5,381 bases of DNA from Oscillospiraceae bacterium (GTDB lineage: Bacteria; Bacillota; Clostridia; Oscillospirales; Acutalibacteraceae). A program made the position numbers and the translations under genes. The notes under the pieces are model-generated. The model did no database searches and was not told where the DNA came from. It saw only the letters and a program-made list of their open reading frames with translations. Where the stretch lies: the NCBI GenBank assembly GCA_003505905.1, contig DNXM01000044.1:324-5704 (forward strand), given 5' to 3'. How positions within the stretch are numbered: the stretch's first letter is position 1; each line of letters begins with the position of its first letter. Shown piece after piece: positions 1-5,318 of the stretch.

Positions 1-538
1 GCTCGGCTTTCATCTGCTTTTCCATCGCATCCTGAATTTCTTTGGGCGGCAGAATGTTTTTCAATTCCACACGGTTGACCTTGATGCCCCATGCGTCAGT
101 CGCCTCATCCAAAATACCGCGAATCTTTGCATTGATGGTGTCACGGGATGTGAGTGTGTGGTCAAGCTCCATTTCACCGATGATGTTGCGCAGGGTCGTT
201 GCGGACAGGTTTTCAATGGCGGAAAGCGGACGCTCGACACCGTAGGTGTAAAGCTTGGGGTCGGTGATTTGGTAGAACACAACCGTGTCAATCTGCATGG
301 TGACGTTATCCTTGGTGATAACGGGCTGCGGCGGAAAATCCACGACTTGTTCTTTGAGGGATACGATTTTGGAAACACGGTCAATCAGCGGAATTTTCAC
401 ATGAAGACCGGTCTGCCAGGTTTCTTTGTAGGTGCCCAAGCGTTCAATGACATAGGCTTTGGATTGGGGAACAATTTTAATGTTTGCAATAACGAGCAAG
501 AGAATCAGCAGGAAAAGCGAAATCAATACATAGGGCAT
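1..538 (-). CDS. SPFH/stomatin-like membrane protein (QmcA-type), C-terminus cut by window edge
   Basis: Membrane-anchored SPFH (prohibitin/stomatin/HflK-C) family protein. Such proteins oligomerise at the inner membrane and organise microdomains or modulate membrane proteases. 179 residues are visible. Residues 3-20 form one hydrophobic anchor, followed at once by KIVPQSKAYVIERLG (21-35), the typical SPFH entry. Later family blocks are VVDFPPQPVITKDNVT (65-80), RNIIGEMELDHTLTSRD (117-133) and DEATDAWGIKVNRVELKNI (144-162), ending in PPKEIQDAMEKQMKAE before the edge. The start is fixed by AGGAGG at complement 546-551, 7 nt upstream. Family members are usually about 270-320 residues, so roughly a third is missing here, including the coiled coil. 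It lies 15 nt after the NfeD gene, its usual partner, so the two are probably co-transcribed. Family assignment is firm; the exact cellular role is not known from sequence. Confidence 0.93.
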   Translation of the reverse strand, partial: MPYVLISLFLLILLLVIANIKIVPQSKAYVIERLGTYKETWQTGLHVKIPLIDRVSKIVSLKEQVVDFPPQPVITKDNVTMQIDTVVFYQITDPKLYTYGVERPLSAIENLSATTLRNIIGEMELDHTLTSRDTINAKIRGILDEATDAWGIKVNRVELKNILPPKEIQDAMEKQMKAE

Positions 539-553
539 AACACAACCTCCTAA

Positions 554-985
554 TTATGTGTTGTCTGTTTTTTCAACAATCAACTTTACTCCGTCAATGC
601 GTCTGACGGTAACGGTTTCTTTTTCTTCAATAATGCTGTCATCCGTACTTCGAGCTGTCCAGGTGCTGCCCTTGACCCGCACTTCACCGCTTGCCTGAAG
701 GTTGTCAATGCGTCGGGTCACAATGCCGTTTTGTCCGATGAAACGGTCGGCGTTTGTGGGCGAAAAATGGGTTTGGGTCATCTTTTTCACCAGCGGTCTT
801 GTCAAAACCAGCGCCAAAACCGAAACAACGACAAACAGAGCGATTTGCAGCGGAATCGGGCCCGAGCAGAGGGCTGTGATTAAGCCTGCCAAGGCGCCGG
901 TGGCAAACCAAATTGTAACGAGCTGAACGGTTATCGCTTCAATGATGACAAACAGAACGAGAACGGCTAACCAGACATAAACCAT
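554..985 (-). CDS. NfeD-family membrane protein (short form)
   Basis: 143-residue NfeD-like integral membrane protein, the short form without the N-terminal ClpP-like protease domain. Three hydrophobic stretches are visible at about residues 3-19, 21-40 and 46-62. A C-terminal OB-fold-like beta domain spans about 82-138, with the family-typical pattern FIGQNGIVTRRI, then GEVRVKGSTWTARS (100-113) and VTVRRIDGVKLIVEK (125-139). In this family the soluble domain is thought to dock on SPFH partners, and the next gene (15 nt downstream) is exactly such a protein. The start is the ATG at 985, chosen for AAAGGAGGTG just upstream and because the protein then begins directly with the first membrane segment. 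An in-frame TTG at 1180 would add 65 residues that do not look like the family. A promoter sits immediately upstream. Family call is strong; function is inferred from the pairing. Confidence 0.93.
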   Translation of the reverse strand: MVYVWLAVLVLFVIIEAITVQLVTIWFATGALAGLITALCSGPIPLQIALFVVVSVLALVLTRPLVKKMTQTHFSPTNADRFIGQNGIVTRRIDNLQASGEVRVKGSTWTARSTDDSIIEEKETVTVRRIDGVKLIVEKTDNT

Positions 986-990
986 CGGAA

Positions 991-1000
991 CACCTCCTTT
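991..1000 (-). promoter_or_regulatory. Ribosome binding site deciding the NfeD start
   Basis: AAAGGAGGTG, an almost complete match to the anti-Shine-Dalgarno complement. The AGGAGG core is at 993-998, 7 nt before the ATG at 985. It rules out the longer reading that would begin with TTG at 1180. Confidence 0.85.
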
Positions 1001-1007
1001 TGGCATC

Positions 1008-1036
1008 ATCCTATCACAGGATCCAATCCGTTGCAA
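1008..1036 (-). promoter_or_regulatory. Candidate sigma-A promoter for NfeD-SPFH operon
   Basis: On the minus strand, TTGCAA (1031-1036, 4 of 6 to TTGACA) is followed after 17 nt by TAGGAT (1008-1013, 4 of 6 to TATAAT). TG one base upstream of the hexamer (TGATAGGAT) gives an extended -10 element. The predicted start near 1001 gives a very short leader of about 16 nt that begins at the Shine-Dalgarno. The hexamers are imperfect, so the call rests on spacing, the extended -10 and the position in a 191-nt gap. Confidence 0.5.
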
Positions 1037-1176
1037 GCATATTTTTTTCAAAATTCGCCTATGCTGTGCCTGCGATTGGGTTTGCAACAACAACTTGTGC
1101 TTTTTTGCTTGATTTCCACATGGAGTGGTAGAACAAGACTTGTAAATAATTTGTGAACACACACGAAAAACACGCT

Positions 1177-1518
1177 TCAAAACAGGTTCTTGAATGAAAA
1201 TGAGATGTGGCTTTTCAGCTCCTCCAATTTCACAATGGCTTCCGCACAGGCTTCCCGATAATCCTCCTGCTTTAAGTATGGCAAAACCTTGACGGAGCCA
1301 TTCAAGCTTTCAAAGTGGTCATGTCCCAAAAAAACAGCAAAAGCCACCTGCTTTTCTTCCCATTTTGTTACAAGCTCGGGTGCGAGGGCTTCGTTTCGGA
1401 ACGCTTTTTCGGCAAGCGTCAACAGTTCGTCGGTTTGCCGATTGAGATAGGCAGAGGAGGTGACGGCAGTCACAATAACAAGGAACAGAAAAATTACGGC
1501 GATAAATGTTCGGTTCAT
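1177..1518 (-). CDS. DUF4363 family single-pass membrane protein
   Basis: 113-residue protein resembling the uncharacterised DUF4363 family of Firmicutes. Residues 5-24 are a hydrophobic segment (VIFLFLVIVTAV core) that should act as an uncleaved anchor or signal sequence. The rest is a soluble, mostly helical domain with the family-like pattern W53-EEKQVAFAVFLGHDHFESL, including H66 and H68, and a later amphipathic helix ending near the C-terminus. The ATG overlaps the TGA of the upstream DUF421 gene (ATGA at 1515-1518), and GGAGG at complement 1526-1530 lies within that gene's last codons, so translation is probably coupled. DUF421-DUF4363 neighbours recur in Clostridia and Bacilli, which supports the call. 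No biochemical function can be assigned from sequence. Confidence 0.85.
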   Translation of the reverse strand: MNRTFIAVIFLFLVIVTAVTSSAYLNRQTDELLTLAEKAFRNEALAPELVTKWEEKQVAFAVFLGHDHFESLNGSVKVLPYLKQEDYREACAEAIVKLEELKSHISFSFKNLF

Positions 1519-2192
1519 TCCTCTTCCTCCTTTACAATCAGTTTTTCAAAGTCCGATTCGCCGTAGGTGAACAGCATCACTTTTTCAAGCGAAACCCGAT
1601 TCCTTTTGAGGTGCTCCAGTACATCGTTTTCGGTCAGGCCGAGGTCGGAAAGTGTCGGCTTTAGCATTTTTCCGTCGCAGACAATCAGGTGCTCCAAAGC
1701 ACTCTTTTCCCGTTTGACGGGTACCTGCCCTTGGCACAACGGCAAATAGTCTTCCTTGAGCATCACGCTGACCGTTCCGTTTGTTTCCACAATGGCATAT
1801 TTAACTTGAGATAATTCAAAAACATCCTTTTGCCGCAGAGCTGAGAGCAAATCCTGCACGGTGATGCGCAGGGCTTTCATTTTTTTGAAGTCGGGCTTTC
1901 CGTTGCGCACGATGATGGCAGGGTGACCTTCAAAAAGCTCACGGCACCGTGAATTGTGCAGGGTCAAAACGGAGGTAAAAACGGCAAGACTGACGAGCAA
2001 AAGCACGGATGCGACCGAATTTATCAGCGGAATATCGTTGTCCTGCAATGGGATGGCGGCAACCTCGGAAAGCAAAATCGTTACAACCAATTCGGTTGGC
2101 TGCATTTCGCCGATTTGCCGTTTTCCCATCAGTCGCACGGCTAAAATAGCTGTTAAATACAAAATAACAGCTCGACAAAGTGTTGTAATCAA
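1515..2192 (-). CDS. DUF421 (YetF-like) membrane protein, TTG start
   Basis: 225-residue membrane protein of the DUF421/YetF family, with hydrophobic segments at about residues 5-22, 34-50 and 57-78. The family hallmark follows the first segment: RLMGKRQIGEMQPTELVVTI (20-39), then SEVAAIPLQD (42-51). The cytoplasmic half carries ELFEGHPAIIVRNGK (85-99) and YAIVETNGTVSVM (132-144), both typical of the family's twin alpha/beta domains. Bacillus relatives have been connected with spore inner-membrane properties, but the molecular activity is unresolved. The start is TTG at 2192: GGAGGT lies 6 nt upstream, the protein then begins with its first membrane helix, and no ATG occurs until the hallmark motif. 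A further TTG at 2240 would add 16 polar residues and place the ribosome binding site inside the gene. The C-terminus is a run of four Glu codons overlapping the DUF4363 ribosome binding site. Confidence 0.92.
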   Translation of the reverse strand: MITTLCRAVILYLTAILAVRLMGKRQIGEMQPTELVVTILLSEVAAIPLQDNDIPLINSVASVLLLVSLAVFTSVLTLHNSRCRELFEGHPAIIVRNGKPDFKKMKALRITVQDLLSALRQKDVFELSQVKYAIVETNGTVSVMLKEDYLPLCQGQVPVKREKSALEHLIVCDGKMLKPTLSDLGLTENDVLEHLKRNRVSLEKVMLFTYGESDFEKLIVKEEEE

Positions 2193-2198
2193 AAAAAG

Positions 2199-2204
2199 AC
2201 CTCC
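2199..2204 (-). promoter_or_regulatory. Ribosome binding site deciding the DUF421 TTG start
   Basis: GGAGGT (within CGGAGGT) ends 6 nt before the TTG at 2192-2190, separated by CTTTTT. This spacing is ideal and supports a TTG initiation codon instead of the upstream in-frame TTG at 2240. Confidence 0.75.
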
Positions 2205-2221
2205 GTTTTTTGTGTTTGTCC

Positions 2222-2250
2222 TTGACCGAACGATTCTCAAATGATATTAT
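2222..2250 (+). promoter_or_regulatory. Sigma-A promoter for the ROK-SIS operon
   Basis: TTGACC (2222-2227, 5 of 6) and TATTAT (2245-2250, 5 of 6) are separated by exactly 17 nt, with TGA directly before the -10 hexamer forming an extended -10 (TGATATTAT). Transcription should start near 2257, leaving a leader of about 26 nt. This is one of the two best housekeeping-type promoters in the window. No cre-like CcpA site is evident nearby. Confidence 0.75.
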
Positions 2251-2267
2251 TGTCAAAAGAATGAAAA
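2241..2267 (-). promoter_or_regulatory. Possible divergent promoter for DUF421-DUF4363
   Basis: Minus-strand TATCAT (2241-2246, 5 of 6) overlaps the -10 element of the opposite promoter, with TTTTCA (2262-2267, 4 of 6) 15 nt upstream. The spacing is short, so this is tentative. A perfect TTGACA also occurs on the minus strand at 2251-2256, but no acceptable -10 lies 16-18 nt downstream of it. The 90-nt divergent gap must hold the DUF421 promoter unless that operon is transcribed from elsewhere. Confidence 0.3.
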
Positions 2268-2282
2268 ATAACGGGGTGTGTC

Positions 2283-3266
2283 ATGAAAAAGTATATGCTC
2301 GGCTTTGATATCGGCGGAACAAAGTGCGCTGTTGTGCTCGGTGAGTGCGACGGCAACGGCGGAAAGTGTCGAATAGAAGACAAAATTCGCTTTGAAACGG
2401 ATTCCAAACGGGGTTGGCGGGCGGTTGTCGAACAGCTTTTGAGCAGTGCGGAAGAAATCATTTCACGCAACGGACGAAAAGCGGAGGAGTTCATCGGCTG
2501 CGGCATCAGCTGCGGCGGTCCGCTTGACAGCAAAAAAGGCATTATTCTTTCTCCGCCGAATCTTCCCGATTGGGATCATGTGGAGCTTGTGCGCATGACG
2601 CAGGAACGGCTCGGTATTCCGACCCGTCTGCAAAACGACGCAAATGCCTGTGCTTTGGCGGAATGGCACTTCGGCGCAGGACAGGGGAGCACCAACATGG
2701 TTTTTCTCACATTCGGCACGGGGATGGGTGCCGGGTTGGTTTTGAACGGTCGGCTTTATAGTGGCACAAACGATAACGCAGGCGAGGTCGGGCACATCCG
2801 CCTGAGCGAGGACGGACCGCTCGGCTACGGCAAAAACGGTTCGTTTGAAGGCTTTTGCAGTGGCGGCGGTATTGCAAGACTTGCTAAACAAATTGTATTA
2901 TCTGAGCAGGAAAAGGGCATAATACCGTCGTTTTTTGATGAAACAATCGGCTGGGATTCCGTGACGGCGAAATCGGTTGCCGAAGCGGCAAAGCAAGGGG
3001 ATGAAACCGCCGTAAAAATCTATGATGTTTGTGGGGAATATCTCGGCAGAGGCTTGTCGATTTTGATTGATATTCTTAATCCGGACACAATCGTAATCGG
3101 CAGTATCTTTGAGCGTTCATCCGCTTTGTTGCTGAAAAAAATGAATGAATTCATCCGAAGGGAAGCCTTGGACGGTGCGGCAGGGGTTTGCAAAATCGTG
3201 CCGGCTTCTCTTGGTGATTCCATTGGGGATTATGCCGCCTTGGGTGTGGCGATGATGACAGAATAA
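2283..3266 (+). CDS. ROK-family sugar kinase lacking the classical zinc cysteines
   Basis: 327-residue cytoplasmic protein of the ROK (repressor/ORF/kinase) family, full length for a kinase and without the N-terminal helix-turn-helix of ROK repressors, so probably an ATP-dependent hexose or amino-sugar kinase. Visible motifs: phosphate-binding DIGGTK (9-14), CGGPLD (77-82), catalytic NDANACALAE with D119 (118-127), second phosphate loop TFGTGMGAGLV (143-153), EVGHIRL with H171 (168-174), and SGGGIARL (193-200). The usual zinc motif CxCGxxGCxE appears here as LGYGKNGSFE (180-189): all three cysteines are replaced by L180, Y182 and S187, while H171 remains. The start has a modest GGGGTG ribosome binding site. 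The next gene, 20 nt downstream, is a phosphosugar isomerase, suggesting a two-step sugar pathway. The substrate cannot be named from sequence. Confidence 0.92.
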   Translation: MKKYMLGFDIGGTKCAVVLGECDGNGGKCRIEDKIRFETDSKRGWRAVVEQLLSSAEEIISRNGRKAEEFIGCGISCGGPLDSKKGIILSPPNLPDWDHVELVRMTQERLGIPTRLQNDANACALAEWHFGAGQGSTNMVFLTFGTGMGAGLVLNGRLYSGTNDNAGEVGHIRLSEDGPLGYGKNGSFEGFCSGGGIARLAKQIVLSEQEKGIIPSFFDETIGWDSVTAKSVAEAAKQGDETAVKIYDVCGEYLGRGLSILIDILNPDTIVIGSIFERSSALLLKKMNEFIRREALDGAAGVCKIVPASLGDSIGDYAALGVAMMTE

Positions 3267-3286
3267 TAGGAACGGAGAATGAGAAA

Positions 3287-3907
3287 ATGAGCACATCAAA
3301 AGAAATTTTCGACCGTTTGTTTGAGGATAATCCGAGCTTGAACGGCTGTCGAACGGAAATATACAAAGCGTTTATTTATCTGCGTGACTGCTACGCAAAC
3401 GGCGGCAAGGTGCTGACCTGCGGCAACGGCGGCAGTGCGGCGGATGCCGACCATATCGTCGGCGAATTGATGAAAGGCTTTCTGCTTCGCCGTCCGGTCG
3501 AGGGAGAAGCCTTCAATCATGACCGTGATATTCTCTCTCACCTACAGGGCGGTTTGCCTGCCATTTCGCTCAATGCCCATACGGCTTTGCTGACTGCCTT
3601 TGCCAACGATTTGGAGTTTGACTATGCCTATGCGCAGCAAGCTTATGCCTACGGCAGCCCGAATGATGTTTTGATTGCGTTGAGCACCTCGGGCAATTCG
3701 GCGAGCGTTGTGAATGCGGTGCGTGCCGCTGGAGCCAAGCAGATGATTACCGTCGGCATTACGGGCGAAAACCGCAGTCTGCTTTCGGACAAATGCTCGG
3801 TTTGCATCCGTCTTCCGCAAAGCGAAACCTACCGCATTCAAGAGCTGACTCTGCCTGTTTATCATTGCCTTTGCGCCATGCTCGAAGCGGAATTCTTCGG
3901 CGAATAA
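3287..3907 (+). CDS. SIS-domain phosphosugar isomerase, GmhA-like
   Basis: 206-residue cytoplasmic protein with a single SIS domain, closest in pattern to GmhA (sedoheptulose-7-phosphate isomerase). Motifs: TCGNGGSAADADHIVGELMK (44-63), FANDLEFDYAYAQQ (105-118), DVLIALSTSGNS (127-138) with the phosphosugar-binding serines, and RIQELTLPVYHCLC (183-196). The four metal ligands of E. coli GmhA (H61, E65, Q172, H180) have spacing-identical counterparts at H56, E60, Q185 and H193. Compared with GmhA there is an extra loop at about 66-88, a form I associate with Clostridia-type SIS proteins whose substrates are untested. DiaA-type DNA-replication proteins are an alternative SIS branch, but the metal ligands argue for an enzyme. 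It is co-transcribed with the ROK kinase and followed by a terminator. GGAG lies 9 nt upstream of the start; a nearer upstream ATG hits a stop after two codons. Confidence 0.88.
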   Translation: MSTSKEIFDRLFEDNPSLNGCRTEIYKAFIYLRDCYANGGKVLTCGNGGSAADADHIVGELMKGFLLRRPVEGEAFNHDRDILSHLQGGLPAISLNAHTALLTAFANDLEFDYAYAQQAYAYGSPNDVLIALSTSGNSASVVNAVRAAGAKQMITVGITGENRSLLSDKCSVCIRLPQSETYRIQELTLPVYHCLCAMLEAEFFGE

Positions 3908-3914
3908 CTCTTTG

Positions 3915-3943
3915 TCATAACACAAAACCTCCTGTCATATCCA
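3915..3943 (+). promoter_or_regulatory. Possible sigma-E-type promoter for spoIIID
   Basis: TCATAAC (3915-3921) resembles the sigma-E -35 element and CATATCCA (3936-3943) partly matches the -10 consensus CATACAnT, with 14 nt between. spoIIID of Bacillus is known to be transcribed by sigma-E. The predicted start near 3949-3951 falls in the terminator loop, so the transcript would carry only the 3' arm. The match is partial (about 5 of 7 and 5 of 8), so this is a candidate only. Confidence 0.35.
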
Positions 3944-3968
3944 TGTAGGGACAGACAGGAGGTTTTTT
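3924..3968 (+). terminator. Strong intrinsic terminator of the ROK-SIS operon, overlapping the spoIIID RBS
   Basis: A perfect 13-bp inverted repeat (AAAACCTCCTGTC at 3924-3936, GACAGGAGGTTTT at 3954-3966) with a 17-nt loop, followed by a six-T run (3963-3968). It begins 16 nt after the SIS stop codon, right for ending that transcript. The 3' arm contains AGGAGG (3957-3962), which serves as the Shine-Dalgarno of spoIIID starting at 3969, so the same hairpin would mask that site in any read-through RNA. Confidence 0.88.
3957..3962 (+). promoter_or_regulatory. spoIIID ribosome binding site embedded in hairpin arm
   Basis: AGGAGG followed by TTTTTT (6 nt) and ATG at 3969. The match and spacing are ideal, and they favour this ATG over the one three codons later at 3978. 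All six bases are paired with CCTCCT (3928-3933) when the upstream hairpin arm is present in the RNA. Confidence 0.85.
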
Positions 3969-4229
3969 ATGAGGTGTATGGTCGAAGAACGGGCAATTGA
4001 GCTCGGTCGGTATATTGTGCAAAACAATGCAACGGTGCGTGCGGCGGCAAAGCAGTACGGCATCAGTAAATCAACGGTGCATACCGATGTATCCCGGCGG
4101 CTGTCGGATTTGAACCCGTTTTTGTTTGAGCAGGTGCGTGCCGTGCTTGACCGAAACAAGGCACAGCGCCACATTCGGGGCGGTCAGGCGACACGAATGA
4201 AATACGGTCATTCCGCTCAATCGGAATAA
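3969..4229 (+). CDS. spoIIID: Stage III sporulation transcriptional regulator SpoIIID
   Basis: 86-residue DNA-binding protein matching SpoIIID in length and sequence pattern. In Bacillus and Clostridium it acts in the mother cell as an activator or repressor of many sigma-E-dependent genes and of sigK. Residues 5-18 (VEERAIELGRYIVQ) correspond to the N-terminal helix, and the helix-turn-helix spans about 22-45 with the near-invariant GISKSTVHTDVSRRL (31-45). It is followed by LNP (48-50) and the basic C-terminal region RHIRGGQATRMKYG (67-80), which helps bind DNA in the family. The start is set by AGGAGG 6 nt upstream. In Bacillus the gene precedes mbl; here it precedes hprK instead. The gene marks the organism as a spore former. 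Its ribosome binding site lies in the terminator of the preceding operon, so it is probably expressed from its own promoter. Confidence 0.95.
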   Translation: MRCMVEERAIELGRYIVQNNATVRAAAKQYGISKSTVHTDVSRRLSDLNPFLFEQVRAVLDRNKAQRHIRGGQATRMKYGHSAQSE

Positions 4230-4241
4230 TTTTACCTTTTT
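4210..4241 (+). terminator. Weak possible terminator at end of spoIIID
   Basis: A 6-bp repeat ATTCCG (4210-4215) and CGGAAT (4222-4227) with a 6-nt loop lies over the last codons and stop of spoIIID. It is followed by T-rich sequence (ATTTTACCTTTTTT). The stem is short and only partly GC, so termination would be weak at best. Confidence 0.3.
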
Positions 4242-4253
4242 TCGGGTTTTGCC

Positions 4254-4282
4254 TTGAAGTTTCCGGATTTTCTCTATATAAT
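4254..4282 (+). promoter_or_regulatory. Sigma-A promoter for hprK
   Basis: TTGAAG (4254-4259, 4 of 6) and a perfect TATAAT (4277-4282) are separated by exactly 17 nt. The predicted start near 4289 gives a leader of about 29 nt that includes AAAGGA (4304-4309 region) before the hprK ATG. This separates vegetative hprK expression from sporulation-specific spoIIID. Confidence 0.75.
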
Positions 4283-4317
4283 AAGAAAGGTCTATTTGGT
4301 TCAAAGGATGTGAACAA

Positions 4318-5286
4318 ATGAATTCAAAATATTCGGTTTCTTTGGCGAAGATAATCAAGGAGCAATCGTTTGAGGTGCTTTATGCGCCCTGTGACCCGAA
4401 AGAAATCTATGTTTCCATGCAGGAAGTCAACCGTCCCGGGTTGATTTTGTCCGGCTACAACGATTATTTTGATTCGGGTCGAATCCAGTTTTTGGGTTTG
4501 GCGGAAATTAACTATATCAACGGCTTGTCCGATGAGGAACGGCATCTTCGTTTGGATAATTATCTTTCCCGTCAGCCGGTCGTCTGCATTATTACCCGTC
4601 ATCTCGACTGCCCGGAAGGCTTTCTTGATTTGGCAAAACAGTATCATGTGCCGGTGCTCTCTACGAAGGATTCTACATCGGCGTGTATGTCCGCTATTAT
4701 TTCGTTCCTCGGCGTTGAGCTTGCGCCCCGTATCACACGGCACGGTGTTTTGGTCGAGGTTTACGGCGAAGGCGTGCTGATTTTGGGTGACAGCGGTGTC
4801 GGTAAGAGCGAAACGGCATTGGAGCTGATTAAGCGCGGACATCGACTGATTGCGGATGATGCGGTTGAAATCCGCAAGGTTTCTTCGCATACGCTTGTCG
4901 GTTCCGCACCGGATAACATTCGCCATTTCATTGAGGTGCGCGGTGTCGGCATTATCAATGCACGCCGTATTTTCGGTATGGGTGCCGTTAAGCTGACGGA
5001 AAAAATCGACATGGTCGTTGAATTGGAGCAATGGGACAAAGAAAAGGTTTATGACCGCCTCGGGCTGGAAAACGAAACCACCTCCATTTTGGGCATTGAA
5101 GTGCCGATGACGGTGGTGCCCGTCAAGCCGGGTCGAAATCTGTCCATTATCATTGAGGCGGCGGCGATGAACAACCGTCAGAAGAAGCTCGGCTACAATG
5201 CGGCTCGGGAACTGCTGCACAGCCTCGGTATGGATGAAGACATTGCCCCGGAAAAAGAAGAAATCGAAGTTTGGCACGATGTCTAA
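4318..5286 (+). CDS. hprK: HPr kinase/phosphorylase
   Basis: 322-residue bifunctional enzyme that phosphorylates HPr on Ser46 using ATP or pyrophosphate and removes the phosphate by phosphorolysis. It is the sensor of carbon catabolite repression in Firmicutes, and P-Ser-HPr is the corepressor of CcpA. The N-terminal domain (about 1-130) and C-terminal kinase domain are both complete, at the usual family length (about 310-330). Key motifs: RHGVLVEVYGEGVLI (141-155) with H142; Walker A GDSGVGKS plus E165 (157-165); LIADDAV (177-183 region) with the catalytic aspartate; the HprK signature IEVRGVGIIN (205-214); and VPVKPGRNLSIIIEAAAMN (267-285), the C-terminal loop used in phosphorolysis. No key residue appears lost. 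It has its own promoter upstream and a probable glucokinase gene 32 nt downstream, fitting an operon for glucose sensing and entry. Confidence 0.97.
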   Translation: MNSKYSVSLAKIIKEQSFEVLYAPCDPKEIYVSMQEVNRPGLILSGYNDYFDSGRIQFLGLAEINYINGLSDEERHLRLDNYLSRQPVVCIITRHLDCPEGFLDLAKQYHVPVLSTKDSTSACMSAIISFLGVELAPRITRHGVLVEVYGEGVLILGDSGVGKSETALELIKRGHRLIADDAVEIRKVSSHTLVGSAPDNIRHFIEVRGVGIINARRIFGMGAVKLTEKIDMVVELEQWDKEKVYDRLGLENETTSILGIEVPMTVVPVKPGRNLSIIIEAAAMNNRQKKLGYNAARELLHSLGMDEDIAPEKEEIEVWHDV

Positions 5287-5318
5287 AAAGGTGAGTAAAA
5301 AAACGGAGGATATAAATT

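Larger units (their letters stand above)
986..1176. other. Intergenic gap between DUF4363 and NfeD genes
   Basis: This 191-nt stretch holds the NfeD ribosome binding site and candidate promoter at its left end. In the remainder I see no convincing gene. Weak inverted repeats occur around 1110-1145 (CCAC/GTGG inside CTTG/CAAG on the minus strand), but no T-run follows, so no intrinsic terminator for the DUF421-DUF4363 pair can be supported. Read-through from that pair into NfeD-SPFH remains possible. Confidence 0.6.

Noticed and set aside
158..553. 131-codon plus-strand open frame over the SPFH gene start
   Set aside because: Antisense to a clear SPFH reading frame, with no recognisable domain and no good ribosome binding site. 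The SPFH frame matches the family throughout.
1105..1150. Possible terminator hairpin after DUF4363
   Set aside because: Only short interrupted stems (CTTG/CAAG and CCAC/GTGG) with internal mismatches, and no T-run follows on the minus strand.
554..1180. Extended NfeD reading from TTG at 1180, overlapping the DUF4363 stop
   Set aside because: The additional 65 residues are polar and unlike NfeD N-termini. They would span a promoter-like element, and a near-perfect ribosome binding site precedes the internal ATG at 985.
2222..2256. cre-like CcpA operator or repressor palindrome in the divergent gap
   Set aside because: The sequence around ACGATT does not fit the cre pattern beyond its central CG. 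The TTGAC/GTCAA arms are 25 nt apart and are more simply explained as promoter -35-like hexamers. I kept them only as part of the promoter finding.
2463..2891. 142-codon minus-strand open frame inside the ROK kinase gene
   Set aside because: Antisense to well-conserved ROK motifs. The translation has no coherent domain and there is no ribosome binding site.
4324..5277. Long open frame (317 codons) on the minus strand, opposite hprK
   Set aside because: It lies wholly antisense to an unmistakable hprK. Its translation is low-complexity, rich in Asn, Arg and Phe without family motifs, and there is no ribosome binding site. It is a codon-bias shadow.
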